A stretch of DNA of 64,000 nucleotides from VRUE01 sp033856195 (GTDB taxonomy: Bacteria > Actinomycetota > Thermoleophilia > Solirubrobacterales > 70-9). The stretch's first letter is position 1. Each line of letters opens with the position of its first letter. The stretch lies in assembly GCA_033856195.1 (NCBI GenBank), contig JAWVFL010000055.1, positions 1-64,000 on the forward strand. The letters are read 5' to 3'. The position numbers were made by a program, and so were the translations under genes. This document shows positions 15,182 to 24,029 of this stretch, one piece after another. Below the pieces are notes generated by a model. That model was given only the letters and a program-made list of their open reading frames with translations. It did not search any database and had not been told where the DNA came from.

Positions 15182-17077
15182 TCAGGCATCCTCGCGGACG
15201 CCACCCATCTCGGTGAAGACCGCGGTCGGGCCACCGTCCTCGCGCTGCTCGTCGGCGATCACGTGTGAGACGGCGTTGATCAGGGCGAGGTGCGTGAAGG
15301 CCTGCGGGAAGTTGCCCAGGTGCCGACCGCTCTGCGGCTCCAGCTCCTCGGCGTAGAGGTCGAGCCAGCCGGAGGACTCGAGCAGCCGCTCGCAGAGCGC
15401 CCGCGCCCCCTCCCGCTCGCCGATCTCCGAGAGGGCGGAGACCAGCCAGAAGGAGCAGATCAGGAAGGTCCCCTCCTCGCCGCTGAGCCCGTCGTCGGTC
15501 TCCTCCACCTTGTAGCGGAGGACGAGGCCGTGCCGGGTCAGCCCTTTCTCGATCGCCTCGACCGTGGCGCACACACGCGGGTCATCGGGCGGCAGAAAGC
15601 GCAGCAGCGGGATCAGCAGGGTGGAGGCGTCGAGCGCATCGGTCTCGTAGTGCTGGCGGAAGACGCCGTCGCGGACGCCGCGCTCGAGGATCTCCTCGCG
15701 CATCTCCTCAGCCCGCTGCGCCCATTCCTCTGCCAGCTCGTCGATGCCGAAGCTGCGGGCGAGACGGGCGCCGCGGTCGACCGCGACCCAGATCATCAGC
15801 TTCGAGGAGACGTAGTGCCGGGGCGCGCCACGCGACTCCCAGATGCCCTGGTCGGGATGTGGCCAGGCGTCGATCGCCGCTTCGACCTGGTAGCGGATCA
15901 GCTGGCGGTCTGCGGGCGTGCCGCTGCCGCGCAGCGCCTTTTCGTGCAGGTAGATCGAGTCGAGCAGGGCGCCCCAGACGTCGTTCTGGCGCTGGTCGAA
16001 GGCGCCGTTGCCGATCCGTACCGGCCGGGCCCCGCCGTAGCCGCTGAGGTGGTCGAGCGTGCGCTCGGTGAGGTCGCGCTCGCCGCCGATCCCGTACATG
16101 ATCTGCAGGTCCGGATCGTCCTTGCAGACATCGATGATGAAGCGCATGAAGTCGCGCGCCTCCTGGTCGAAGCCGAGCGTGTGCAGGGCCCAGAGGCTGA
16201 AGGTCGAGTCGCGGATCCAGCTGTAGCGGTAGTCCCAGTTGCGTTCGCCGCCGGGTGTCTCCGGGAGGGAGGTGGTGGGGGCGGCGACGATCGCGCCGCT
16301 GGGCGTGTAGGTCAGGCCCTTCAGCACGAGCGCCGAGCGCTGCAGGTGGATGCGCCAGGGGTGGTCGGGGAAATCGCCCGCGCGCAGCCACTGGCGCCAG
16401 AACTCTTCGGTCGAGTCGAGCCGCTCCAGCGCCTCGGGGGCGCTGCGCGGGCCACCCAGGTCGCCGTCGCCCCAGGTGACGGCGCAGAAGCCGGTCTCGT
16501 CCTCGCGCAGGCGCAGGGTGCCGCGGGCAACGCCGCCGTCGAGCGAGAGCTCCATATCGCTGGTCAGGCACAGCTCGGTGCCGTCGCTGCCGCGGGCCAG
16601 CGCTTCGCCCAGCTCGCCGCCGGTCCATTTCGCGGTCTCGGCGCCGTAGGCAAAGCGCGGCATGCACTCCATCTCCACCTCGACCTCGCCGTCGACGCAG
16701 GTCACCAGGCGCAGCAGCGAGTTGTCGGGCTCGTGCGCGGTCCGGGGGCGGCCGTCCACGCCGCCCTCGGGCGCCCACTCGGCGATCGAGAGCAGGTCGT
16801 GGGTGACGAGCCAGCCGCTGTCGGTCACCCAGGTGGTCTCTATGACCAGCGTCCCCGGCTCGTAGCGACGGCTGATCGGCACGATCACGCCGCGCGGCGC
16901 CAGCTTGAAGTGACCCGCGCCGCGGTCGAGCACGGCGGCGAAGGCGCTGGGCGAGTCGAAGCGCGGCAGGCAGAGCCACTCGACCGCGCCGTCGTAGGAG
17001 ACCAGGGCGCTGGTGTGGCAATCGGAGAGGAAGCCATAGCCGCCGATCGGCGGGAAGCGTTCGTCGGCGGGGCTCAC
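15182..17077 (-). CDS. Glycoside hydrolase family 15 protein (glucoamylase/trehalase-like)
   Basis: 631 aa, GTG start, no signal peptide, so probably cytoplasmic. The N-terminal third is the beta-sandwich seen in bacterial GH15 enzymes (IGGYGFLSDCHTSALVSYDGAVEWLCLPRFDSP). The (alpha/alpha)6 barrel follows, with WDYRYSWIRDS near 280-292, YGIGGERDLTE and GNFPQAFTHLALINAV near 586-600. Family members cleave alpha-glucosidic bonds; several actinobacterial homologues of this length are trehalases, so trehalose or a maltooligosaccharide is the likely substrate. The sequence alone does not decide. Its start lies only 20 bp from the divergent CtaG-like gene, so one promoter must lie inside the other's coding end. 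Confidence 0.93.
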   Translation of the reverse strand: MSPADERFPPIGGYGFLSDCHTSALVSYDGAVEWLCLPRFDSPSAFAAVLDRGAGHFKLAPRGVIVPISRRYEPGTLVIETTWVTDSGWLVTHDLLSIAEWAPEGGVDGRPRTAHEPDNSLLRLVTCVDGEVEVEMECMPRFAYGAETAKWTGGELGEALARGSDGTELCLTSDMELSLDGGVARGTLRLREDETGFCAVTWGDGDLGGPRSAPEALERLDSTEEFWRQWLRAGDFPDHPWRIHLQRSALVLKGLTYTPSGAIVAAPTTSLPETPGGERNWDYRYSWIRDSTFSLWALHTLGFDQEARDFMRFIIDVCKDDPDLQIMYGIGGERDLTERTLDHLSGYGGARPVRIGNGAFDQRQNDVWGALLDSIYLHEKALRGSGTPADRQLIRYQVEAAIDAWPHPDQGIWESRGAPRHYVSSKLMIWVAVDRGARLARSFGIDELAEEWAQRAEEMREEILERGVRDGVFRQHYETDALDASTLLIPLLRFLPPDDPRVCATVEAIEKGLTRHGLVLRYKVEETDDGLSGEEGTFLICSFWLVSALSEIGEREGARALCERLLESSGWLDLYAEELEPQSGRHLGNFPQAFTHLALINAVSHVIADEQREDGGPTAVFTEMGGVREDA

Positions 17078-17097
17078 GGCCGTGCCAAGCTACCACC

Positions 17098-18012
17098 GTG
17101 AGCCCGCTGTTCGCGCACGTCGCCGGCGTCTTCGCGCCGGTCGAGGTCTTCCCCCTGACGATCGCCGGGATCCTCTACTGGCACCGCGTCATGGCGCTCT
17201 CCTGGGATGGGCGCTCGGTGCCGCTCTGGCGCCAGGCCTGCTTCGGCAGCGGCCTGGCGCTGATCGCGATCGCCCTCTTAAGTCCGGTCGGGCACATCGC
17301 CGAGGAGCTGGTCATCGCCCACATGGCCGAGCACCTGCTGATTGGGGACATCGCCACGCTGCTGCTCGTCCTCGGCCTGACCAAATCGCTGCTGCAGCCG
17401 ATCCTCGCGATCCGTCTCTTCAACCGCCTGCAGATCCTCACCCATCCGGCCGTGGCGCTGCCGCTCTGGGCGCTCAACTTCTACCTCTGGCACGTGCCGG
17501 CGCTCTACGACGCCGCCTACGGCGCCGCGCCGATCCATGCCCTGGAGCACACCTGCTTCCTCTTCTTCGGCTGCCTGATGTGGATGCCGGTCTTCGGCCC
17601 GCTGCCCAAGCCGGAGTGGTTCACGGCGGGATGGAAGGTCGGCTACGTGATCGCCGTCCGCTTCGCCGGCGCGGTGCTCGGCAACGTGCTGATGTGGTCC
17701 GGCGCGGTGCTCTACCCGATCTACGCGCCCGGCGAGCGCTACTGGGGGATCTCGGCGGTCGCCGACCAGAGCACCGCGGGAGTGCTGATGATGGTCGAGG
17801 GCACCTTCCTCGCCCTTGGTGTGCTCGCCTGGGTCTTCTTCGAGGTGGCGCGCGAAGGGACCGAGCGCCAGCGCCTGCTCGAGCTGGCCGAGGAGCGCGG
17901 CTTCGCCCTCGACGAGCGGCGGGCGCAGCGCGCGGTGGCGGCGGGCCACGGCGAGCTGCTCGAACAGCGGATAGTCAGCGCCCCCGATGAGCCCGAGCGC
18001 GAACCCGCCTGA
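17098..18012 (+). CDS. CtaG-like (Caa3-type) cytochrome c oxidase assembly membrane protein
   Basis: 304 aa, GTG start. About seven membrane segments with histidines at their edges (HMAEHLL, YLWHVPALYDAAY, HALEHTCFLFFGCLMW), the pattern of the Caa3_CtaG family. The family is linked to copper delivery to, or assembly of, the CuA/CuB oxidase. There is no oxidase gene in the window, so the link is by family only. The C-terminal ~70 residues are cytoplasmic, charged and helical. The 3' end overlaps the following gene by 26 bp, suggesting co-expression. Confidence 0.85.
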   Translation: MSPLFAHVAGVFAPVEVFPLTIAGILYWHRVMALSWDGRSVPLWRQACFGSGLALIAIALLSPVGHIAEELVIAHMAEHLLIGDIATLLLVLGLTKSLLQPILAIRLFNRLQILTHPAVALPLWALNFYLWHVPALYDAAYGAAPIHALEHTCFLFFGCLMWMPVFGPLPKPEWFTAGWKVGYVIAVRFAGAVLGNVLMWSGAVLYPIYAPGERYWGISAVADQSTAGVLMMVEGTFLALGVLAWVFFEVAREGTERQRLLELAEERGFALDERRAQRAVAAGHGELLEQRIVSAPDEPEREPA

Positions 18013-19504
18013 GCCCGGCCAGCGGCGCCTGCTGGCCCTGATCGTCTTCGTCGTCGGCGCCGCCAGCCTCGGCGCCGAGATCGCGGCCGCGCGCCTGCTC
18101 GCCCCCTACTTCGGCGCCTCGACCGTGGTCTGGGCGAACACGATCGGCGTCGTCCTCGTCGCCCTCTCGGTTGGCTACTGGATCGGCGGCCGTGTGGCGG
18201 ACCGCCATCCCCACATGCGCGGTCTCTGCTTCGTGGTCCTCGCCGCGGCCCTGCTGATCGCCGCCGTGCCGTTTGCCGCTCGCCCCTTCCTCGGCTTCTC
18301 GGTCGATGCCTTCGACAGCGTCTCGGTCGGCGGTTTCGCCGGTTCGCTCTTCGGCGTCCTGGTTCTCGTCGCGGTGCCGGTGACGTTGCTCGGCGCGGCG
18401 GCGCCCTGGGCGGTGCGCCTCGCCGTCGCCGACGTCGACCGCTCCGGCGAGGTCGTGGGGCGCCTGTACGCGACCTCCACCGCGGGCTCGCTGCTCGGCA
18501 CGATGCTGGCGGCGCTGCTTCTGATCCCGCTGCTCGGCACTCAGCGCACCTTCCTCGTCTTCGCGCTGGCCCTGGCTCTGGTCGCGGTGGCCGGGCTGGG
18601 CTGGCGCTTTCTCGCCGCTCCCGCTCTCCTTGCCCTTGTGTTCTCGCTGCCGGTTGGCACGATCAAGGCCGCCGACACCGGTCGCGCCCTCTATGAGGCG
18701 GAGACCACGCAGGAGTACGCGCGAGTGGTCGAACGGCCCGACGGCACGCGGGTGCTGGAGCTGAACGAGGGCCAGGCCGTGCATTCGCTCTACCGCCCGG
18801 GGAGCTACCTGACCGGCGACTATTGGGACGGGCACCTGGTCCTGCCGTTCGCCGGGGCTCGCCGACCGCCGCGGCGGATCGCCATCCTCGGCAATGGCGC
18901 CGGCACTGTCGCCCGGGCCTACGGTCATTTCTTTCCCCGCACGGCGGTCGACGCGGTCGAGATCGACGGCGAGCTGACCGCCCTCGGCCGGCGCTTCTTC
19001 GATCTGCGCAACCCGCGCATGCGGACCTTCGCCGAGGACGCCCGCCCCTGGCTGCGCCGCTCGGCCGGTGGCTACGACGCGATCATGGTCGACGCTTACC
19101 GGCAGCCCTATATCCCGTTCTACCTGGCGACGCGCGAGTTCTTCGAGCTTGCGCGCGAGCGGCTCGCACCGGGCGGCGTCATAGTCGTCAACGTCGGGCA
19201 CCCGCAGGGCAGCGACGAGCTGGAGCGCGTCTTGGGGCGGACGATGGCGGCCGCCTTCCAGGTCGTGCTGCGCTATCCGATCGAGTCGACCAACACCCTG
19301 CTGCTGGCAGGCGATGCACCGCTTTCCGCGGCACGCCTGGGTCGCAGCGCGACCGGCATGCCCTTGCGACTGCGCCCGCTCGCCCGCGAGGCGGCGACGG
19401 CGCTGGAGCCACGGCTCGGCGGCGGCGAGGTCTACACGGACGATCGGGCGCCGGTCGAGTGGCTCGTCGACTCCTCCCTGCTGGAATACGCGAATGAGGA
19501 GTAA
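17987..19504 (+). CDS. Membrane-fused spermidine synthase-like protein
   Basis: 505 aa. The N-terminal ~210 residues hold about seven or eight membrane helices (LIVFVVGAASLGAEIAAARLLAPYFG is typical of fused MFS/spermidine synthase proteins). The C-terminal half is a Rossmann aminopropyltransferase-like domain: ILGNGAGTVARAY in place of the glycine-rich GGGDG loop, an acidic VEIDGEL, DARPW and MVDAYRQPYIPFYL. The last departs from the D-S-(T/S)-D core of true spermidine synthases, so the polyamine reaction is uncertain and a different methyl- or aminopropyl-transfer is possible. The start overlaps the CtaG-like gene. Confidence 0.85.
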   Translation: MSPSANPPEPGQRRLLALIVFVVGAASLGAEIAAARLLAPYFGASTVVWANTIGVVLVALSVGYWIGGRVADRHPHMRGLCFVVLAAALLIAAVPFAARPFLGFSVDAFDSVSVGGFAGSLFGVLVLVAVPVTLLGAAAPWAVRLAVADVDRSGEVVGRLYATSTAGSLLGTMLAALLLIPLLGTQRTFLVFALALALVAVAGLGWRFLAAPALLALVFSLPVGTIKAADTGRALYEAETTQEYARVVERPDGTRVLELNEGQAVHSLYRPGSYLTGDYWDGHLVLPFAGARRPPRRIAILGNGAGTVARAYGHFFPRTAVDAVEIDGELTALGRRFFDLRNPRMRTFAEDARPWLRRSAGGYDAIMVDAYRQPYIPFYLATREFFELARERLAPGGVIVVNVGHPQGSDELERVLGRTMAAAFQVVLRYPIESTNTLLLAGDAPLSAARLGRSATGMPLRLRPLAREAATALEPRLGGGEVYTDDRAPVEWLVDSSLLEYANEE

Positions 19505-19631
19505 TCGACGTGCCGGGCCGCTGACCCGGCTGCGAGCCTGGCTCGTCACCGGCCCACTGGGCCGCGGGGCCGCGTTCGCAATCGACTTCGCCCTCGCGAT
19601 CCGCACCGCCCTTGCCCAGCGCCGCCGCTAA
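19494..19631 (+). CDS. Small hypothetical protein (45 aa)
   Basis: ATG overlaps the last 11 bases of the previous gene. The product is short and basic with a hydrophobic middle (AWLVTGPLGRGAAFAIDFALAI), perhaps one membrane-associated helix. I do not recognise a family. It is kept because it is tightly overlapped, fills the gap before trigger factor, and its TGPLGR...AIDFA pattern looks more protein-like than random high-GC translation. Confidence 0.45.
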   Translation: MRSNRRAGPLTRLRAWLVTGPLGRGAAFAIDFALAIRTALAQRRR

Positions 19632-19693
19632 CCCCGCTCCGCTGTTCCTTCGCCTCACATAATCGTGGCAACGAACAGCGGAAGCCGATCCTC

Positions 19694-19699
19694 TAGGGT
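19694..19699 (+). promoter_or_regulatory. -10 box of trigger factor gene
   Basis: TAGGGT ends 9 nt before the TTG start at 19709, giving a very short or absent 5' leader. No convincing Shine-Dalgarno lies in between. Confidence 0.4.
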
Positions 19700-19708
19700 C
19701 CGACGTTC

Positions 19709-21094
19709 TTGAAGACCGATGTCACAGAGCTGCCCGATTCGCGCGTGCGAGTCGAGGTGGAGGTTCCCGCCGACCTGGCCGGTCGCGGCATGCAGCGCGC
19801 CGCCCGCAGCCTGGCTCGCGAGATGAAAATGCCCGGCTTCCGCAAGGGCAAAGCACCGCCGTCGCTGGTGATCCAGCGGCTCGGCTACGGCGCGGTCCTG
19901 CAGGAGGCGATCCGCGAATCCTTGCCCGAGTGGTACGAGCAGGCGCTGTTGCGCTCCGGCGTCAGCCCGGTCGGCGACCCGAGCATCGAGATCGTCTCCG
20001 CTCCGGAGGCCGAGGGCGAGGCGCTCGAGTTCAAATTCGAGATCGGCGTGCGACCGGTGGCGACGCTAGGCGAGTACAAGGGCCTCGAGGTCGGCAAGGC
20101 CGAGGCGGAGCCGGACGAGGAGATCGTCGACCGCGAGGTCGAGCGGATCCGCGAAGGCTTCACCAAGCTCGAGCCGGTCGAGCGCGCCGCCGCCGAGGGC
20201 GACGTGGTGCTGATCGACTTCGAGGGCCTGATCGACGACAAAGCCTTCGAGGGCGGCAAGGCGTCCGACTACCTGCTCGAGCTGGGCAGCAACCAGCTGA
20301 TCGAGGGCTTCGAGGAGCAGCTCGTCGGGGCGAGCGCCGGCGAGGAGCGCGAGGTCAAGGTCTCCTTCCCCGAGGATTACCACGCCGAGGGCTTCGCCGG
20401 CAAAGATGCCGTCTTCGCGGTTGAGGTGAAAGAGGTGCGGGAGAAAGTCCTACCCGACCTCGACGACGACTTCGCCTCCGAGGCTTCGGAGTTCGACACG
20501 CTCGGGGAGCTGCGGGCAGACATCGCCAAACGCGTCGGCGAAGCGGTCGACGAGCGCGCCGAGCAGGACTTCCGCGTCGCCGCGGTCGACGCCGCCGCCG
20601 AGGCGGCCACCGTCGACATCCCCGCCGATCTCGCCACCGCCCGCGCCGAAGAGCGCTGGGAGCGGGTCGAGCGCCAGCTCGCCGCCCGCGGCATGGACCC
20701 CAACACCTACCTCCAGATGCAGGGCAAAACGCGCGAGGAGCTGCTCGAGGAGTCGAAGCCCGACGCCGAACGCGAGCTGAAGCGCGAGGCGGTCCTGGCG
20801 GCGATCGCCGAGGCCGAGGCGATCGAGGTCGCCGAGGAGGAGATGGTCGAGGCGCTTGCCCATTCCGCCGAGCACGAGCGCATAACACCCGAGAAGCTGC
20901 TCGAGCGCCTGCGCGAGAACGGCCGCGACGCGATGGTCCGCGAGGACATCCAGGTGCGCAAGGCGATCGACGTCGTCGCCGACTCCGCCAAGCCGATCCC
21001 ACTCGAGCAGGCCGAGGCTCGCGAGAAAATCTGGACTCCCGAGAAAGAGGAAGAGGAGAAACCCTCCGAGCTCTGGACGCCTGGCGGCGACTGA
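19709..21094 (+). CDS. tig: Trigger factor (ribosome-associated chaperone and peptidyl-prolyl isomerase)
   Basis: 461 aa, TTG start. The ribosome-docking signature GFRKGKAPP is at ~45-53. The FKBP-type PPIase domain (GDVVLIDFEGLIDDKAFEGG ... GSNQLIEGFEEQLVGASAGEE ... VSFPEDY) follows at ~165-240, and a long acidic helical chaperone domain makes up the rest. It binds nascent chains near the exit tunnel. It lies upstream of clpP as in many bacteria, but here a PAS-GGDEF gene is inserted between tig and clpP. The C-terminal tail is very Glu-rich. Confidence 0.97.
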   Translation: MKTDVTELPDSRVRVEVEVPADLAGRGMQRAARSLAREMKMPGFRKGKAPPSLVIQRLGYGAVLQEAIRESLPEWYEQALLRSGVSPVGDPSIEIVSAPEAEGEALEFKFEIGVRPVATLGEYKGLEVGKAEAEPDEEIVDREVERIREGFTKLEPVERAAAEGDVVLIDFEGLIDDKAFEGGKASDYLLELGSNQLIEGFEEQLVGASAGEEREVKVSFPEDYHAEGFAGKDAVFAVEVKEVREKVLPDLDDDFASEASEFDTLGELRADIAKRVGEAVDERAEQDFRVAAVDAAAEAATVDIPADLATARAEERWERVERQLAARGMDPNTYLQMQGKTREELLEESKPDAERELKREAVLAAIAEAEAIEVAEEEMVEALAHSAEHERITPEKLLERLRENGRDAMVREDIQVRKAIDVVADSAKPIPLEQAEAREKIWTPEKEEEEKPSELWTPGGD

Positions 21095-21171
21095 GTAGCC
21101 CTATAGAAGGGAGAATTTGATCGCCTTGCAGGCGCAGGAGCTTGTGCGGAAGCGCAGAAGTGCCGCTCAGG

Positions 21172-22389
21172 ATGGTCACCAGGCTGATCGATGGAAGGCG
21201 CCGCGAGGCAATCGTCGTCGCGGCCGTCCTCTTCATCGCGATCTTCGTCGTGCGAACGACCGTCGGCACGCTCGCCGACGCGATCAGCTTTCTCTACGTC
21301 CTCCCGGTGGTGCTCGTCGGGATCTCGCTTGGCATGCGCGCTGGCCTGGTTGCCGGCGCGGTCGCCTTTGGCCTCACCTCGTTGTCTGCCCAGATCGCCG
21401 ACCAGCCGACCAGCCCGCTCGGTTACTTCAATCGCGCTGCCGTCTTTCTCCTCATCGGCGCACTGATCGGGCGTTTCGCCCAGGACCTGCGCGCGCTCGA
21501 GACCGAAAGCACCCGCTTCTTCGATCTCTCCCGCGACATGATCTGCATCGCCGGTTTCGACGGCTACTTCAGGCGCGTCAATCCTGCCTTCGAACGCACG
21601 CTCGGCTTCAGCCGCAAGGAACTGCTCGAGCGTCCGTTCATCGACTTCGTCCATCCCGGCGATCGCGCCAGTACCGCGGAGGAGGCGGGGCAGTTGGCGG
21701 AGGGCGGTGGGACCGTGCAGTTCCAAAACCGCTACCTCGACAAGGAGGGCGAGGTCCATTGGGTCGAGTGGACCTCGGTTGGGATCCCCGACGAGGACGT
21801 GATCTACGCCGTCGCCCGCGACGTCACCGATCGCAAGCTGCTGGAGCAGGAGCTGGAGCTGCTCTCGCGGAGCGATCCGCTGACCGGCGTCTTCAACCGC
21901 CGTCGTTTCGACGAGGCGCTGGAGGCGCAGCTCGCCTATGCGCGGCGCTATGGCCGGGGCGGGGCGCTGTTGATCGCCGACCTGGATCGCTTCAAGCAGA
22001 TCAACGACGAGTTCGGCCATGCAGCTGGTGACGAGGCGCTGCGGGCGGCGGCGCGAGTGCTCGCCGCCAACCTTCGCCAGACCGACACGGTCGGGCGCGA
22101 CGCCGGCGGCCTCGTCGCCCGCCTGGGTGGCGACGAGTTCGCCCTGCTGCTCCCCGAAATCGATGCCGCCGGAGCCGAAGCGGTGGCGGCCCGCCTGGTC
22201 GAGGCGCTTGCCGCCTCGCCACTGGAGATCGGCGGGCGGGAGCTGCGGGTCGGCATCAGCGTCGGTGTCGCCACCTTCGACGAGAACGGCTGCCCGCCGG
22301 CAAACGAGCTGCTCGCTGCAGCCGATCGTGCGATGTACGTGGTCAAGGCGGCAGGCGGCGGTGGCGCTTCTATAGAGTCCCGCCCATGA
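21172..22389 (+). CDS. Membrane PAS-GGDEF diguanylate cyclase
   Basis: About 405 aa from ATG 21172; the frame is also open to TTG 21142 and GTG 21160, so the start is uncertain. Four or five membrane helices (~10-100), a PAS domain (~115-215: DLSRDMICIAGFDGYFRRVNPAFERTLGF...), then GGDEF with SDPLTGVFNRRRF and an intact ARLGGDEF. It should make c-di-GMP in response to a membrane or ligand signal. The RQTD motif that normally forms the inhibitory site five residues before GGDEF is pushed away by ~8 extra residues (GRDAGGLVAR), so feedback inhibition may be altered. The stop overlaps the clpP ATG (ATGA). Confidence 0.9.
   Translation: MVTRLIDGRRREAIVVAAVLFIAIFVVRTTVGTLADAISFLYVLPVVLVGISLGMRAGLVAGAVAFGLTSLSAQIADQPTSPLGYFNRAAVFLLIGALIGRFAQDLRALETESTRFFDLSRDMICIAGFDGYFRRVNPAFERTLGFSRKELLERPFIDFVHPGDRASTAEEAGQLAEGGGTVQFQNRYLDKEGEVHWVEWTSVGIPDEDVIYAVARDVTDRKLLEQELELLSRSDPLTGVFNRRRFDEALEAQLAYARRYGRGGALLIADLDRFKQINDEFGHAAGDEALRAAARVLAANLRQTDTVGRDAGGLVARLGGDEFALLLPEIDAAGAEAVAARLVEALAASPLEIGGRELRVGISVGVATFDENGCPPANELLAAADRAMYVVKAAGGGGASIESRP
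22371..22376 (+). promoter_or_regulatory. -10 box in front of clpP
   Basis: TATAGA at 22371-22376 ends 9 nt before the clpP ATG, inside the last codons of the GGDEF gene. clpP may thus have its own near-leaderless transcript besides readthrough. Confidence 0.45.
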
Positions 22390-22970
22390 GCCCTCTGGTT
22401 CCGATGGTGGTCGAGCAGACCTCGCGCGGCGAGCGCGCCTTCGACATCTACTCGCGCCTGCTGGGCGAGCGGATTGTCTTCCTCGGCACCCCGGTGACCG
22501 AGGACATCGCCAACCTGACCGTGGCCCAGCTCCTGCACCTGGAGTCCGAGGATCCCGACAAGGACATCAGCCTCTACATCAACTCGCCCGGCGGCTCCGT
22601 CTACGCCGGCCTGGCGATCTACGACACGATGCAGTTCATCAAGCCCGACGTGCAGACGATCTGCGTCGGCATCGCGATGAGCATGGGCGCGCTGCTGCTG
22701 GCAGGCGGTGCCGCCGGCAAGCGGATGTCGCTGCCCAACTCGAAGATCCTCATCCACCAGGTCTCATCCGGCTTCGAAGGCCAGGCGACCGACATCGAGA
22801 TCCACGCCAAGGAGATCATCGACGTCCGCCGCCGCCTCGACGAGATCCTCGCCAAACACACGGGCCAGCCCTTCGAGAAGGTCACCAACGACACCGATCG
22901 CGACTACTTCATGAGCGCCGAGGAGGCGAAGGAGTACAACCTCGTCGACCGCGTCATCGAACACCACTGA
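22386..22970 (+). CDS. clpP: ATP-dependent Clp protease proteolytic subunit
   Basis: 194 aa, usual ClpP length. The catalytic triad is complete: Ser99 (GIAMSMGA), His124 (LIHQVS) and Asp173 (TDRDYF). The start is ATG overlapping the GGDEF stop. ClpP forms the tetradecameric barrel that works with ClpX or ClpC unfoldases; no clpX is in the window. The protein ends DRVIEHH. A palindromic terminator follows at 22994. The last ~110 bp of this gene reappear, damaged, at 24496-24602. Confidence 0.98.
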   Translation: MSPLVPMVVEQTSRGERAFDIYSRLLGERIVFLGTPVTEDIANLTVAQLLHLESEDPDKDISLYINSPGGSVYAGLAIYDTMQFIKPDVQTICVGIAMSMGALLLAGGAAGKRMSLPNSKILIHQVSSGFEGQATDIEIHAKEIIDVRRRLDEILAKHTGQPFEKVTNDTDRDYFMSAEEAKEYNLVDRVIEHH

Positions 22971-22993
22971 AGCGCTCCGGCCTTGGCGGTGCT

Positions 22994-23025
22994 CCCACAC
23001 GGGCCGACACCCCGGCCCGTGTGGG
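22994..23025. terminator. Bidirectional palindromic terminator between clpP and a family A gene
   Basis: 13-bp perfect stem (CCCACACGGGCCG at 22994-23006, partner at 23013-23025) around a 6-nt loop. It lies between convergent 3' ends. The stem core CACACGGGCCG is the same as in the palindromes at 29644, 37756 and 38712 behind other family A copies. Confidence 0.75.
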
Positions 23026-23037
23026 GACTTCCTGTTC

Positions 23038-23075
23038 CTATAGAGGGCGACAAGGAACTAGAGGGCGACAAGGAA
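23038..23075 (+). repeat. Short tandem repeat
   Basis: TAGAGGGCGACAAGGAAC occurs twice in direct tandem (18-bp unit) just after the clpP/family A terminator. GCCGACAAGGAACAC at ~23136 inside the family A 3' end resembles it. Confidence 0.6.
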
Positions 23076-23095
23076 CTCGCCACTCCGCCCGCTGT

Positions 23096-23800
23096 TCAGT
23101 TCGCGGTGCCGCTGACGGTCATCCCTTCATGAGCGCCGACAAGGAACACAAAGGCGCTGCCGTCGATCGTGGCCGCATTGGAACCGAAGAGCAGTGCAGT
23201 TAACGGCCCTTCTTCGACTAAATGTTTGATCTTGTCGACTAAGCCTTCGTTAGTTCCATCTTTCACGAAGGCTTTGCCCGTGATATCGAATTTGTTGCCG
23301 ATCGCGCACAACGGACCCAGTTCGACGGTCACGAACGCTGTTCCCGTTGTTGGTAACAGTTCGACCAAGTCGTCTTTCGCTCCACCTTCTAATGTATGTA
23401 ACTTGATTAACGCATCGAGGGTGTTGGTTTCGATTAATCCAGACGTAGCTCCGGGGGATTTCGGTTTGCAGTTTTTAGCTAGGCTGCCGTTTAGTTTGGT
23501 CGTGCATCCTTCGACGTGACCTTTCCCGCTGCCAGACCCTAATTCTCCCAGTAGCACGTTGACAGCTTTAATCGACGTGCAGGAGATTTCAATTTTGGAT
23601 GCTCCGACTGTAGTTAAGAAGGCTCCGCTGCTCTCCGTTTCTCCTTGCCCTTCGACTTTTAAGGCGCTCGAAATAGAATTACCGTTGACGTTCCAGTGCG
23701 CCCCCGGTTCCGCCTGGGCCGCGGTCCCGCCGAACGCCATCACGCCGAATACGATCGCAACGAGGACCATCAGCCTCGATGCCTTGAATGTTTTTCTCAT
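23096..23800 (-). CDS. Family A secreted protein (copy 1)
   Basis: 234 aa. Signal peptide MRKTFKASRLMVLVAIVFGVMAFGGTAAQAEPG, then a ~200-residue domain with four cysteines at fixed places (IEISC, EGC, KNCKPKSPG, GPLCAIGNKF) that probably form two disulphides. I do not recognise the domain. It is paralogous to the products at 29718-30425, 37831-38538 and 43629-44300 and to two broken copies. I count 11 in-frame TTA leucine codons, against none seen in neighbouring clpP. The start is chosen at MRK because this is the conserved N terminus, with GAGAGG just upstream. It converges on clpP. Confidence 0.85.
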   Translation of the reverse strand: MRKTFKASRLMVLVAIVFGVMAFGGTAAQAEPGAHWNVNGNSISSALKVEGQGETESSGAFLTTVGASKIEISCTSIKAVNVLLGELGSGSGKGHVEGCTTKLNGSLAKNCKPKSPGATSGLIETNTLDALIKLHTLEGGAKDDLVELLPTTGTAFVTVELGPLCAIGNKFDITGKAFVKDGTNEGLVDKIKHLVEEGPLTALLFGSNAATIDGSAFVFLVGAHEGMTVSGTAN

Positions 23801-24029
23801 TTCATGCCTCTCATCATCTGTAGTTACGGTTTCTTGCGGCGGCGGGAGACCGCCTCATGGCGAAATGCCAGCCAGGCCGCGACGCGCTCGGCATCGTTAC
23901 ACGGGCGCCCTCCGCAGATGGTTTAGAGGGGAGCTGACGTACGCCGTTTGGCGCGCGCGCCGACCCGCGCGCCGCTGCGGACAGGTCCAGCACGCTGTGA
24001 CAGGCGCCACCACCACCGGTTCACAGGAC
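23801..24029. other. Non-coding stretch upstream of family A copy 1
   Basis: Contains the AACCGTAACTAC box (minus, near 23820) shared by all family A leaders and a GC-rich inverted sequence near 23840. The rest shows no convincing gene. Confidence 0.5.

Noticed and set aside
15290..17101. 603-aa plus-strand frame opposite GH15
   Set aside because: Antisense shadow of a gene with full GH15 motifs; the translation has no recognisable domain.
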